Origin: Rhizobium sp. 16-449-1b
GTDB taxonomy: Bacteria; Pseudomonadota; Alphaproteobacteria; Rhizobiales; Rhizobiaceae
Direction of reading: 5' to 3'
Assembly (NCBI RefSeq): GCF_017741935.1
Contig: NZ_JAGHMH010000028.1
Location: forward strand, 186,001-250,000
DNA: 64,000 bases
Under the pieces are notes generated by a model, which saw only the letters and a program-made list of their open reading frames with translations, was not told the origin of the DNA and did no database searches. This document shows, one piece after another, positions 1-7,600 of the stretch. Numbering within the stretch: position 1 is the stretch's first letter; every line of letters starts with the position of its first letter. A program made the position numbers and the translations under genes.

Positions 1-921
1 ACAACATCGCCGCATCTTTTGAAGGTTGCCGCCGGCGTGCGCCAGATTCAGGAGAAGGGCGAGGTTCTCGACCGTCTGCTGAAGGATGGCGACCATATCG
101 TCGACGTCGATCCCGATGACGTCGCACCCTCGACCATTCCCGATCGCTTCGACGGCGCCTATGACGACAGCGCCATCGAGGACATCGCCGCATCGATCAG
201 CGAGCGCGGCCAGATCGTGCCTGGCCTGATCCGTCCGTTCAAGAATGGTCCGAAGCCTTACCAGATCGTCTTCGGCCGCCGCCGCCTAGCAGCCGCCAAG
301 AAGCTCGGCCTGAAGTTTCGCGCCATCGTTCGTGAGCTCACGGATGAAGAGGCGATCGTCTTCCAGGGCGAAGAAAACGCCAACCGCAACGATCTGTCCT
401 TCATCGAGAAGTGCGCTTTCGCACTGTCTCAGGAACAGGCGGGATACAAGCGCGACATCATTTCGGCGTCGCTGGCAACCGGCAAGTCGCATATCTCGGA
501 AATGTTGCGCATCGCATCGGCCGTTCCGCGCACCACCATGCTGGTCATCGGTTCGGCACCGGATATCGGTCGTCGCCGCTGGATCGAGTTCGTCGATATC
601 TTCGTGGCGCGTCCCGATGCCGCCGAATGCGTGGAAGAGGCCCTCTCGGAGGTCAAGCGCAGTTCGGAGACCGACCGCTTCGCCTTGGCACTTGCGGCCC
701 TCAAGACCGCTGCCGCCAAGCCTGCCGTTACAGAGACACCGCAGACAGCCGAGATCCGTGCAAACGGTTTTCTTCTGGCAACCGTCAGCTACCCGAAATC
801 AGGTCCGCGCATCAGCTTCACCAAGGCGGTGCCGACCAGTTTCGTCGATTTTCTGAATGATCGCATGGAGACGCTTCACGGCGAATTCCTGCAGTCCGTA
901 GACAACAAGAGCAAAGGATAA
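1..921 (+). CDS. repB: RepB plasmid partitioning protein (5' end outside window)
   Basis: This is the centromere-binding ParB-type protein of a repABC replicon; with RepA it segregates the plasmid. The reading frame is open from base 1, so the start lies to the left; the TTG at 19 is internal. The visible 306 residues include the ParB/Srx-like nuclease-fold segment (IVPGLIRP, then FGRRRLAAAKKLGL), the ENANRNDLSFIEKC segment typical of ParB/RepB, and a helix-turn-helix region around TGKSHISEMLRIA. It ends with TAA at 919-921. The gene is followed by the ctRNA region and repC in the same direction, the standard repABC order. repA should lie just left of the window. The call is firm; only the N-terminus is missing. 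Confidence 0.95.
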   Translation, partial: TTSPHLLKVAAGVRQIQEKGEVLDRLLKDGDHIVDVDPDDVAPSTIPDRFDGAYDDSAIEDIAASISERGQIVPGLIRPFKNGPKPYQIVFGRRRLAAAKKLGLKFRAIVRELTDEEAIVFQGEENANRNDLSFIEKCAFALSQEQAGYKRDIISASLATGKSHISEMLRIASAVPRTTMLVIGSAPDIGRRRWIEFVDIFVARPDAAECVEEALSEVKRSSETDRFALALAALKTAAAKPAVTETPQTAEIRANGFLLATVSYPKSGPRISFTKAVPTSFVDFLNDRMETLHGEFLQSVDNKSKG

Positions 922-930
922 CGCCGCAAA

Positions 931-984
931 AGAAAAAAGCCCCCGGACGTTGCCGTCGCGGAAGCTCTTCTCATTGGTTTAGCA
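931..984 (-). ncRNA. repABC counter-transcribed RNA (ctRNA, incompatibility RNA)
   Basis: In repABC replicons the repB-repC gap encodes a small antisense RNA that limits repC expression and sets copy number. Here the minus strand shows a -35 TTGACA (plus 1013-1018), a 17-base spacer and a -10-like GATTCT (990-995), which puts the RNA start near 983-984. The transcript ends in a strong intrinsic terminator: outer stem AGCTTCCG/CGGGGGCT and inner stem GACG/CGTC closing a GCAA tetraloop (plus 938-966), followed by a U run (plus 933-938). The predicted RNA is about 50 bases, normal for this family. Start and end are read from sequence, not measured. Confidence 0.85.
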
Positions 985-989
985 GCTAG

Positions 990-1018
990 AGAATCGCACT
1001 TCCTCGAATCACTGTCAA
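990..1018 (-). promoter_or_regulatory. ctRNA promoter (-35 TTGACA, -10 GATTCT)
   Basis: On the minus strand, TTGACA at plus 1013-1018 and GATTCT at plus 990-995 are separated by 17 bases. The -35 is perfect and the -10 is degenerate, as is common in alphaproteobacteria. Its position fits the conserved divergent promoter of repABC ctRNAs. Confidence 0.75.
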
Positions 1019-1076
1019 GCATCTTTGGCACCGTTTTGGTGGACGAACTTCTTTTGCCTTGGAAAAGGTGAAGGTG

Positions 1077-2426
1077 ATGGAAGGCCAATTTGTAACGACG
1101 CCCTTTGGGCGGCGAGCGATGTCGCTTGGCATGCTCGCAAATCAGGTCAGAGCCCAGCAGATCAAGCCGGGCTATTCGATCGATAAGTGGAAGCTCTACC
1201 GTTCCCTGTGTGAGGCCAAGCCCTTGCTCGGCGTGACGGATCGTGCGCTCGCCGTCTTGAACGCGCTTCTGAGCTTCTATCCGCAAAACGAACTGTCGGA
1301 AGAAAGCGGGCTGGTGGTGTTTCCCTCCAATGCCCAGCTGTCTCTGCGCTCTCATGGGATGGCCGAACAGACCATCCGGCGTCATCTGGCAGCGCTTGTC
1401 GATGCCGGCCTTTTGACCCGCAAGGACAGCCCGAACGGAAAGCGTTATGCGCGCAAGGATCGCTCCGGCTCCATTCGCGATGCGTTCGGCTTTTCGCTTG
1501 CGCCTTTGCTTGCCCGTGCCGAGGAGATCGAGCATCTGGCGGCAAAGGTCGTGGCGGAGAAATTGTACGTCCAGCATTTGCGTGAGCAGATCAGCCTGTT
1601 TCGCCGGGATATCGCCAAGCTGATCGAAGCCGCGATCACCGACCAGGTTCCGGGCGAATGGGCTCAGACTTTCAACGAGTTTCGCGACATTGTCGAAAGC
1701 GTTCCGCGCGCTCCAACGACCACCGAGCTGGAAGTTGTATGCGATCTGATCGAACGTTTGCGCCTGAAAGTGCTTAACCATCTGGATATACAGCTAAAAT
1801 CGAAAAATTTGAGCGCCAATCCCTATCAAAATGAGCGCCACATACAGAATTCCAATTCCGAATCTATTCTTGATTCTGAAGCGCCTGCTCAAATCGAGAA
1901 CCGGCAACACGCGGATGGGCATAAGGTCGAGCAAGATCGAGAAGATGCGAACAATGCGGTTCCTTGGAGATCTGTCTCGGTATCCATTCCGTCTTTGCCT
2001 GAACCCAACATGGTCGGCTCCGATGACAGAGCTGCGACGATCATTTCGAAGGCTGGGGATAACCGGGGATCAGAACTGAAATCCTTCCCGCTGAGCCTCG
2101 TGCTGCAGGCATGCCCTGATATCGCGGCCTATGGGCCCGGTGGCGGCATTCGAAGCTGGCGGGATCTCATCAGTGCTGCATCCGTCGTCAAATCGATGCT
2201 GGGCGTCACACCGTCGGCCTATCACGACGCCTGCACCATCATGGGCTACGACAATGCCGCGACCGTCATCGCCTGCATTCTCCAGCGCGCCACCAAGATC
2301 AACTCCGCAGGCGGCTATCTGAGAGACCTGACGCGGCGTACGGAGAAGGGTGAGTTCGCGATCGGGCCAATGCTGATGTCGCTCGTCAGAAGCAATGGAG
2401 GGCCTGCCACCACGCTGCAAAGCTGA
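1077..2426 (+). CDS. repC: RepC replication initiator
   Basis: RepC is the initiator protein of repABC replicons and acts at an origin inside its own gene. The 449-residue product starts MEGQFVTTPFGRR and contains the conserved GYSIDKWKLYRSLCEAK and VFPSNAQLSLRSHGM segments, followed by winged-helix-like sequence (QTIRRHLAALVDAGLLTRKDSPNGKRYARK). I chose ATG 1077 because AAGGTG lies just upstream; the frame could extend to a TTG at 1059. The C-terminal part after an acidic linker keeps the PDIAAYGPGGGIRSWRDL motif. The gene ends close to the convergent SpoVR gene at 2461. Confidence 0.95.
   Translation: MEGQFVTTPFGRRAMSLGMLANQVRAQQIKPGYSIDKWKLYRSLCEAKPLLGVTDRALAVLNALLSFYPQNELSEESGLVVFPSNAQLSLRSHGMAEQTIRRHLAALVDAGLLTRKDSPNGKRYARKDRSGSIRDAFGFSLAPLLARAEEIEHLAAKVVAEKLYVQHLREQISLFRRDIAKLIEAAITDQVPGEWAQTFNEFRDIVESVPRAPTTTELEVVCDLIERLRLKVLNHLDIQLKSKNLSANPYQNERHIQNSNSESILDSEAPAQIENRQHADGHKVEQDREDANNAVPWRSVSVSIPSLPEPNMVGSDDRAATIISKAGDNRGSELKSFPLSLVLQACPDIAAYGPGGGIRSWRDLISAASVVKSMLGVTPSAYHDACTIMGYDNAATVIACILQRATKINSAGGYLRDLTRRTEKGEFAIGPMLMSLVRSNGGPATTLQS
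1780..1890 (+). other. Probable oriV region inside repC
   Basis: repABC origins are known to lie within repC. This stretch is clearly richer in A/T than the rest of the gene and holds two direct copies of GAGCGCCA (1811-1818 and 1833-1840, 22 bases apart). It encodes a low-complexity linker of RepC. Placement is an inference from composition and repeats. Confidence 0.5.
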
Positions 2427-2460
2427 CCGGAGGGCTCGGGTCCGTTGTCCGTCAGGACGC

Positions 2461-3999
2461 TTATCCAGTCGAATGATCGTAGAGCACGTTGCCGGTCGCG
2501 CCATCGACGCCGGAGAGGCTAACCTCGTATCCCCAGAGGTGGCGGATATGGGTGAGGGTTTCGTTTCGGCTGGTCTCTTCGAGAAGAAGGCCGTCATTGA
2601 CCGTGTGCTTCAGCCGGAGCCTGCGGTCGCCGAGGAGATCGACGTCGACGACCTGGATATCGGGTTGCCTGGCGCTGACATCGTAGCTGCGGGCGAGAGC
2701 CGAGCGGATCTCCGCATAGCCGCGCTCGTTGTGGATTGAGGAGACCTCGCAGAACTTGTCGGCCGCCATGTCGGACAGCCGGAAGAGCCGGAACTTGCGG
2801 ATCACGGCTGGGCTTAGATATTGCAGGATGAAGGATTCATCGCGGTGGTTTGCCCATGCGTCGCGCAGCGTGCCCATCGGGTCGTTGTTGCCGGCCATGG
2901 AGGGGAACCAGTTCCGATCCTCGTCGGTCGGATTGGTGCAGATGCGCTCGATATCCTGCATCATCGCGAAGCCGAGCGCATAGGGGTTGATGCCCGAGAA
3001 GCGGGGATCGTCGAAGCCCGGCTGGAAGACGACGTTGGAATGGCTGCTCAAGAGCTCCAGCATGTTGCCTTCACTGATCTTGCCCTGGTCGAACAGGCGA
3101 TTGATGATCGTGTAGTGCACGTAGGTCGCGCATCCCTCGTTCATCACCTTGGTTTGGCGCTGCGGGTAGAAGTATTGGGCGATGATGCGCACGATCCTGA
3201 GGATTTCGCGCTGCCATGGCTCCAAGATCAGGCTGTGCTTCTCGATGAAGTAGAGAAGGTTCTCCTCCGGCAGGTTGAGCGCTTTCTTGCGTTCGGAGGC
3301 ATTGCGCTCCGCCTCATGCGGATCGCGGCTGTCGACGGAAGAGGGCAGGGTGCGCCAGAGGTCGCTATAGGTCTGCTCCTCATATTCCAATCGTTCACGC
3401 GCCCGCTCGCGCACCTTCTCGGAGGAGAGGCGGGGAGGGCGGCGATAGCGAAAGACGCCGTTGTCCATCAGCGCATGGGCGGAATCGAGGATCGCCTCGA
3501 CCGCCTCGGTACCGTGTCGCTCCTCGCACTTGGCGATATATTTCTTGGCGAAGTCCATGTAGCCGAGAATGGCGCCGGCATCGGTCCACTGGCGGAACAG
3601 ATAGTTGTTCTTGAAGAAGTGGTTATGCCCGAAGGAGGCGTGGGCGATGACCAGCGTCTGCATGGCCATCGTGTTTTCCTCCATCAGATAGGCGATGCAG
3701 GGGTTGGAATTGATGACGATCTCGTAGGCGAGCCCCCGGTGGCCCTTGCGATAGAGACTGTCCTCATAGATGAAGCGCTTGCCGAAGGACCAGTGCTGGT
3801 ACATTAGCGGCATGCCGACCGAGGAATAGGCGTCGAGCATCTGTTCCGACGAGATGATCTCCAGCTGGTTCGGATAGATATCGAGCCCCATCTCGCCGAT
3901 CGCGATATCCTGGATGGCGTCGTGGACGATCGATAGCGTTCCGAAATTCCAGTCGGAGCCTTCAAACAGCAGCTCGGAGCTCTCCGCTCGCTTCGCCAT
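2461..3999 (-). CDS. SpoVR family protein (YcgB-type)
   Basis: The 512-residue protein matches the SpoVR/YcgB family along its whole length: N-terminal WNFGTLSIVHDAIQDIAIGEMGLDIYPNQ, then MYQHWSFGKRF, YEIVINSNPCIAYLMEEN, AHASFGHNHFFKNN and KVMNEGCATYVHYTI, all hallmark segments. The biochemical role of SpoVR is not established; in enterobacteria the gene is co-regulated with yeaGH under stress and stationary phase. Here it is the last gene of a three-gene minus-strand unit, 12 bases after the DUF444 gene, so it very probably works with PrkA and DUF444. Start ATG 3999. Confidence 0.93.
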   Translation of the reverse strand: MAKRAESSELLFEGSDWNFGTLSIVHDAIQDIAIGEMGLDIYPNQLEIISSEQMLDAYSSVGMPLMYQHWSFGKRFIYEDSLYRKGHRGLAYEIVINSNPCIAYLMEENTMAMQTLVIAHASFGHNHFFKNNYLFRQWTDAGAILGYMDFAKKYIAKCEERHGTEAVEAILDSAHALMDNGVFRYRRPPRLSSEKVRERARERLEYEEQTYSDLWRTLPSSVDSRDPHEAERNASERKKALNLPEENLLYFIEKHSLILEPWQREILRIVRIIAQYFYPQRQTKVMNEGCATYVHYTIINRLFDQGKISEGNMLELLSSHSNVVFQPGFDDPRFSGINPYALGFAMMQDIERICTNPTDEDRNWFPSMAGNNDPMGTLRDAWANHRDESFILQYLSPAVIRKFRLFRLSDMAADKFCEVSSIHNERGYAEIRSALARSYDVSARQPDIQVVDVDLLGDRRLRLKHTVNDGLLLEETSRNETLTHIRHLWGYEVSLSGVDGATGNVLYDHSTG

Positions 4000-4011
4000 A
4001 TCGGTCTTCCC

Positions 4012-5331
4012 TCAGTTATGCGTACGCGCGCCGGCTTTGCGGCTGAAGAGCTTGCGAAAGACCGGGTAGATATTGCCGGGTCTTGCGATGCGGGCCATGT
4101 GGAAGTTGGGGACCTCGCCATCGACCGTGCGATAGGCGCGCCAAAGCGAAGTGCCGTTGTCGGTGGCGCCGAATATCTCGGTCTCCCGTTCGTCGATGAT
4201 CTCGACATAGGCGTAATACTGGCAAAGCCGCATCAGGTCGCCGCGCAGGAGCGCCGCACATCGCTCGGAATCGCCGCTGCTGTTGTCGCCGTCGGAAGCC
4301 TGCGCTGCGTAGATGTTCCACATGTCGGCCGGATAGCGCGCCTCGATGATCCGCTGCATCTCCTCGAGAGCCGTGGAGACCACCGTGCCGCCGCTCTGCT
4401 TGCTGTAGAAGAAGGTCTCCTCGTCGACCTCATGCGCCTCGTCTGTGTGCCGGATGAAGATGATGTCGATCCGGCCGTAACGGCGCTTGAGAAAGAGATG
4501 CAGCAGCACGAAGAAGCGCTTGGCGAGATCCTTCTCGCGCTCGCCCATCGAGGCCGAGACGTCCATCAGGCAGAACATCACGGCATTGGCGTTCGGCACC
4601 GGCTGGCGCTCGAAGCGGTTGAAGCGGACGTCGACGGGATCAACATAGGAAATCCGCCGGCGGCGGCGCTCCAGCGTCGTCAGCTCGTCGCGCAGGGCTG
4701 TCAGCTTGCGGCGGGTCTCGGTCGAGAGCGGCGTCTCTGCTTCGAGCGCCGCGATCTCGTCGGTGATAAGTTTCACCTGCCGCTCGCTCGGCCGCTGCAA
4801 GGCCATGCGCCGGCCGAAGCTGTTGCGCATCGTGCGGCCGATATTGATGTTGGTGGGGGAGCCAGAGGTGGTGAAGCCGACGCGTTGCGGCTTGAATGTG
4901 ACTGTCTCCTTCAAGCTCAGCTTGACCAGATCGGGCAGTTCGAGGTCCTCGAAGAAGAGATCGAGCACCTCCTCGCGCGACAGGATGAACTGAAAATCGT
5001 CATCGCTTCCGCCGCCGCCCGCGCCATGTCCACCTCCGCCGCCCGCGCCACCATCGGGCTTCGAGATCCGGTCGCCGGCGGAAAACTCCTTGTTTCCCGG
5101 CAGCACATGTTCCCGGTTGCCCGATGTGGAGGAGGGGCGAAAGCTCGGCTCGCCGGCGCCGCGCGCGGGCATCGGAACACCATGGGCGGTGTCGACATCC
5201 GCTATCTTGTCGGACTTGATCTGATCCTTGATCGCCCGCTTCAGCTCGTCGCGGGCGCGTTTCAGGAATCGTTGCCGGTTGCCGAGGCTCTTGTCCTTCG
5301 GGTTAAGCCGGCGGTCGATGAAATTCGGCAT
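4012..5331 (-). CDS. yeaH: DUF444 (YeaH/YhbH) family VWA-like protein
   Basis: The 439-residue protein begins MPNFIDRRLNPKDKSLGNRQRF, has a Gly-rich basic/acidic linker around residues 80-120, and a C-terminal von Willebrand A-like domain whose metal site reads MDVSASM (DxSxS). This is the YeaH/YhbH family, always found with PrkA and SpoVR. A role as an adaptor or target of the PrkA kinase is likely but not proven. It sits 37 bases downstream of prkA and 12 bases upstream of SpoVR on the minus strand, so the three are almost surely one operon. Length is normal for the family. Confidence 0.93.
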   Translation of the reverse strand: MPNFIDRRLNPKDKSLGNRQRFLKRARDELKRAIKDQIKSDKIADVDTAHGVPMPARGAGEPSFRPSSTSGNREHVLPGNKEFSAGDRISKPDGGAGGGGGHGAGGGGSDDDFQFILSREEVLDLFFEDLELPDLVKLSLKETVTFKPQRVGFTTSGSPTNINIGRTMRNSFGRRMALQRPSERQVKLITDEIAALEAETPLSTETRRKLTALRDELTTLERRRRRISYVDPVDVRFNRFERQPVPNANAVMFCLMDVSASMGEREKDLAKRFFVLLHLFLKRRYGRIDIIFIRHTDEAHEVDEETFFYSKQSGGTVVSTALEEMQRIIEARYPADMWNIYAAQASDGDNSSGDSERCAALLRGDLMRLCQYYAYVEIIDERETEIFGATDNGTSLWRAYRTVDGEVPNFHMARIARPGNIYPVFRKLFSRKAGARTHN

Positions 5332-5368
5332 GCGCCAATCCCTCGCTTTGGCTCCGGTTTTGGCATCG

Positions 5369-7318
5369 TCAACCGGCCTTGTTCACCCGCATGTACCAAT
5401 CGACCAGTCGGCGGACCTGGCGCGCGGTATAGCCACGCTCGATCATACGCTGAACGAATTCGTCATGCTGCTTCTCGGTCGAGCTGTCCTTCTTGGAGCC
5501 GAAGCTGATGACGGGCAGCAGATCCTCGACTTGACCGAACATCCGCTTTTCGATCACCTCGCGCAGTTTCTCGTAGCTCGTCCATGCCGGATTGCGGCCG
5601 CCATTGCGCGCCCTTGCCCGCAGCGTGAACTTCACCACTTCGTTGCGGAAATCCTTGGGATTGGCGATGCCGGCGGGCTTTTCGATCTGCGAAAGCTCAC
5701 TATCCAGGATTTCGCGGTTCAGAATCTGGCCGGTATCGGCATCCTTGAAATCCTGGTCCTCCAGCCAGGCATCCGCATAGGATATGTAGCGGTCGAAGAG
5801 GTTTTGGCCATATTCGCTGTAGGATTCGAGATAGGCCTTCTGGATTTCGTGGCCTATGAACTCGGCATAGCGGGTGGCGATCTCCGACTTGATGAAGTCG
5901 AGGTAACTGGCCTCCATTTCCTTCGGAAACTGCTCGCGCTTGATCGCCTGCTCGAGGATGTACATCAGGTGTACGGGATCGGCGGCAACCTCCTTGGTGT
6001 CGTAGTTGAAGGTCTCCGACAGAACCTTGAAGGCAAAGCGGGTGCTGATGCCGTTCATGCCCTCGTCGACGCCGGCGACATCGCGATATTCCTGCACGGA
6101 CTTGGCCTTGGGATCGGTATCCTTCAGGTTCTCGCCGTCGTAGACGCGCATCTTGGTGTAGAGCGGCGAGTTCTCATGGCGGATCAGGCGGGTCGCCACC
6201 GTAAAGCGGCTCAGGTTTTCGAGAACCTCCGGCGCGCAGGCGCTCTTGGCGAGCTCGCTTTCGCGCAGCAGCTTCTCGTAGATCTGCCGTTCCTCGGTCA
6301 CGCGCAGGCAATAGGGCACCTTGACCACGAGGATGCGGTCGAGGAAGGCCTCGTTGTTGCGGTTGTTCTTGAACTGCTGCCACTCGGATTCGTTGGAGTG
6401 GGCAACCACGATGCCTTGGTAGGGGAAGGCGCCGAAGTTTTCGGTGCCGTTGTAGCTCCCCTCCTGCGTTGCCGTCAGCAGCGGATGCAGCACCTTGATA
6501 GGCGCCTTGAACATTTCGACGAATTCAAGCAACCCCTGCGTCGTGCGGTTGAGGCCGCCGCTGTAGGAATAGGCATCGGGGTCGGCCTGGCTGTAGTTTT
6601 CGAGCTGCCGAATATCGACCTTGCCGACCAGCGCCGAAACGTCCTGGTTGTTCTCGTCACCCGGCTCGGTCTTGGCGATGGCGATCTGGCGAAGCCTCGA
6701 TGGCATCAGCTTCACGACGCTGAAACGCGAGATATCGCCGCCGATCTCGTCGAGCCGCTTGGTGGCCCAGGGGGAAATCAGTCCGGTGAGACGGCGTCTG
6801 GCAATCCCGTACTTGTCTTCCAAGAGATCGGACATGCGCTCCGGCTGGAAGAGACCCAGCGGTGATTCGAAGACCGGGCTCACCTGCCCGTCGATCGCCA
6901 GTGTGTAGATCGGGAAGCGCTCCATCAGCTTCTTCAGCCGTTCGGCGAGAGACGACTTGCCGCCGCCTACGGGACCGAGGAGGTAGAGGATCTGCTTGCG
7001 CTCTTCGAGGCCCTGCGCGGCATATCTGAAATAACCGACGATCCGCTCGATCGTGTCTTCCATTCCATAGAAATCGGCAAAGGCGGGATAAATCTTGACG
7101 GTGCGGTTGGAGAATATGCGGCCTAATCGCTCATCGGCGCTTGTGTCGATTAGTTTAGGTTCGCCAATGGCTTCCACCATGCGTTCCTGCGCGGTGGCAT
7201 ATAGTCGTTTGTCATCACGGCAGGCCAGGAGGTATTCCTGGAGACTTAGCTCTTCTTGCGCGGCGTTCGTATAGATCTCCGAAAACAGATCGAATACGTC
7301 GCTTTCGCTCTTCTGCAT
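5369..7318 (-). CDS. prkA: PrkA serine protein kinase (YeaG)
   Basis: A 649-residue cytoplasmic protein with an N-terminal AAA-type ATPase module (Walker A GPVGGGKSS at about residues 115-123) and the C-terminal PrkA kinase-like domain. Recognisable segments include YPAFADFYGMEDTIERIV, HSNESEWQQF, KVPYCLRVTEE and RDVAGVDEGMNGISTRFAFK. PrkA/YeaG acts in stationary-phase and nutrient-stress responses in enterobacteria and in sporulation in Bacillus; the rhizobial role is unknown. It is the first gene of the prkA-DUF444-SpoVR unit. ATG 7318 is preceded by GGGAGAG. The 282-base gap upstream must hold the operon promoter; I could not assign a sigma-factor class. Confidence 0.95.
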   Translation of the reverse strand: MQKSESDVFDLFSEIYTNAAQEELSLQEYLLACRDDKRLYATAQERMVEAIGEPKLIDTSADERLGRIFSNRTVKIYPAFADFYGMEDTIERIVGYFRYAAQGLEERKQILYLLGPVGGGKSSLAERLKKLMERFPIYTLAIDGQVSPVFESPLGLFQPERMSDLLEDKYGIARRRLTGLISPWATKRLDEIGGDISRFSVVKLMPSRLRQIAIAKTEPGDENNQDVSALVGKVDIRQLENYSQADPDAYSYSGGLNRTTQGLLEFVEMFKAPIKVLHPLLTATQEGSYNGTENFGAFPYQGIVVAHSNESEWQQFKNNRNNEAFLDRILVVKVPYCLRVTEERQIYEKLLRESELAKSACAPEVLENLSRFTVATRLIRHENSPLYTKMRVYDGENLKDTDPKAKSVQEYRDVAGVDEGMNGISTRFAFKVLSETFNYDTKEVAADPVHLMYILEQAIKREQFPKEMEASYLDFIKSEIATRYAEFIGHEIQKAYLESYSEYGQNLFDRYISYADAWLEDQDFKDADTGQILNREILDSELSQIEKPAGIANPKDFRNEVVKFTLRARARNGGRNPAWTSYEKLREVIEKRMFGQVEDLLPVISFGSKKDSSTEKQHDEFVQRMIERGYTARQVRRLVDWYMRVNKAG

Positions 7319-7552
7319 CTTTGCTCTCCCGCGGCCGGTTGAATGAGGACGGGATCGCTACGTGTCGGCTCGCGAGATAGAACGCGTCAGACTATTTTAT
7401 TACAATGCGCTTACGAAGTTCGGGACAGTCTGTAGCCGATAGCCGCGATACTCGTCAGACTCACATTATGCAGCCGACGTGGCAGATCGCCAAGGGCGCA
7501 GATAGGTTTTCACTCTTTTTTGCACGATATGTGACAAATCTCGTTCATGCAC

Positions 7553-7580
7553 AAAAAAGGGGCCGCTGAACGGCCCCTTT
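7553..7580 (-). terminator. Intrinsic terminator of the PQQ dehydrogenase gene
   Basis: GGGGCCG (7559-7565), loop CTGAA, CGGCCCC (7571-7577) form a perfect 7-bp stem. Six A on the left flank (7553-7558) give a U run in minus-strand RNA, just after the stop of the gene ending at 7601. Confidence 0.85.
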
Positions 7581-7600
7581 CTGTTGCTTTGCGCTGACGT

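Noticed and set aside
876..1781. A 301-residue minus-strand frame opposite repC
   Set aside because: It overlaps the well-supported repC and ctRNA, and its sequence shows no recognisable domain.
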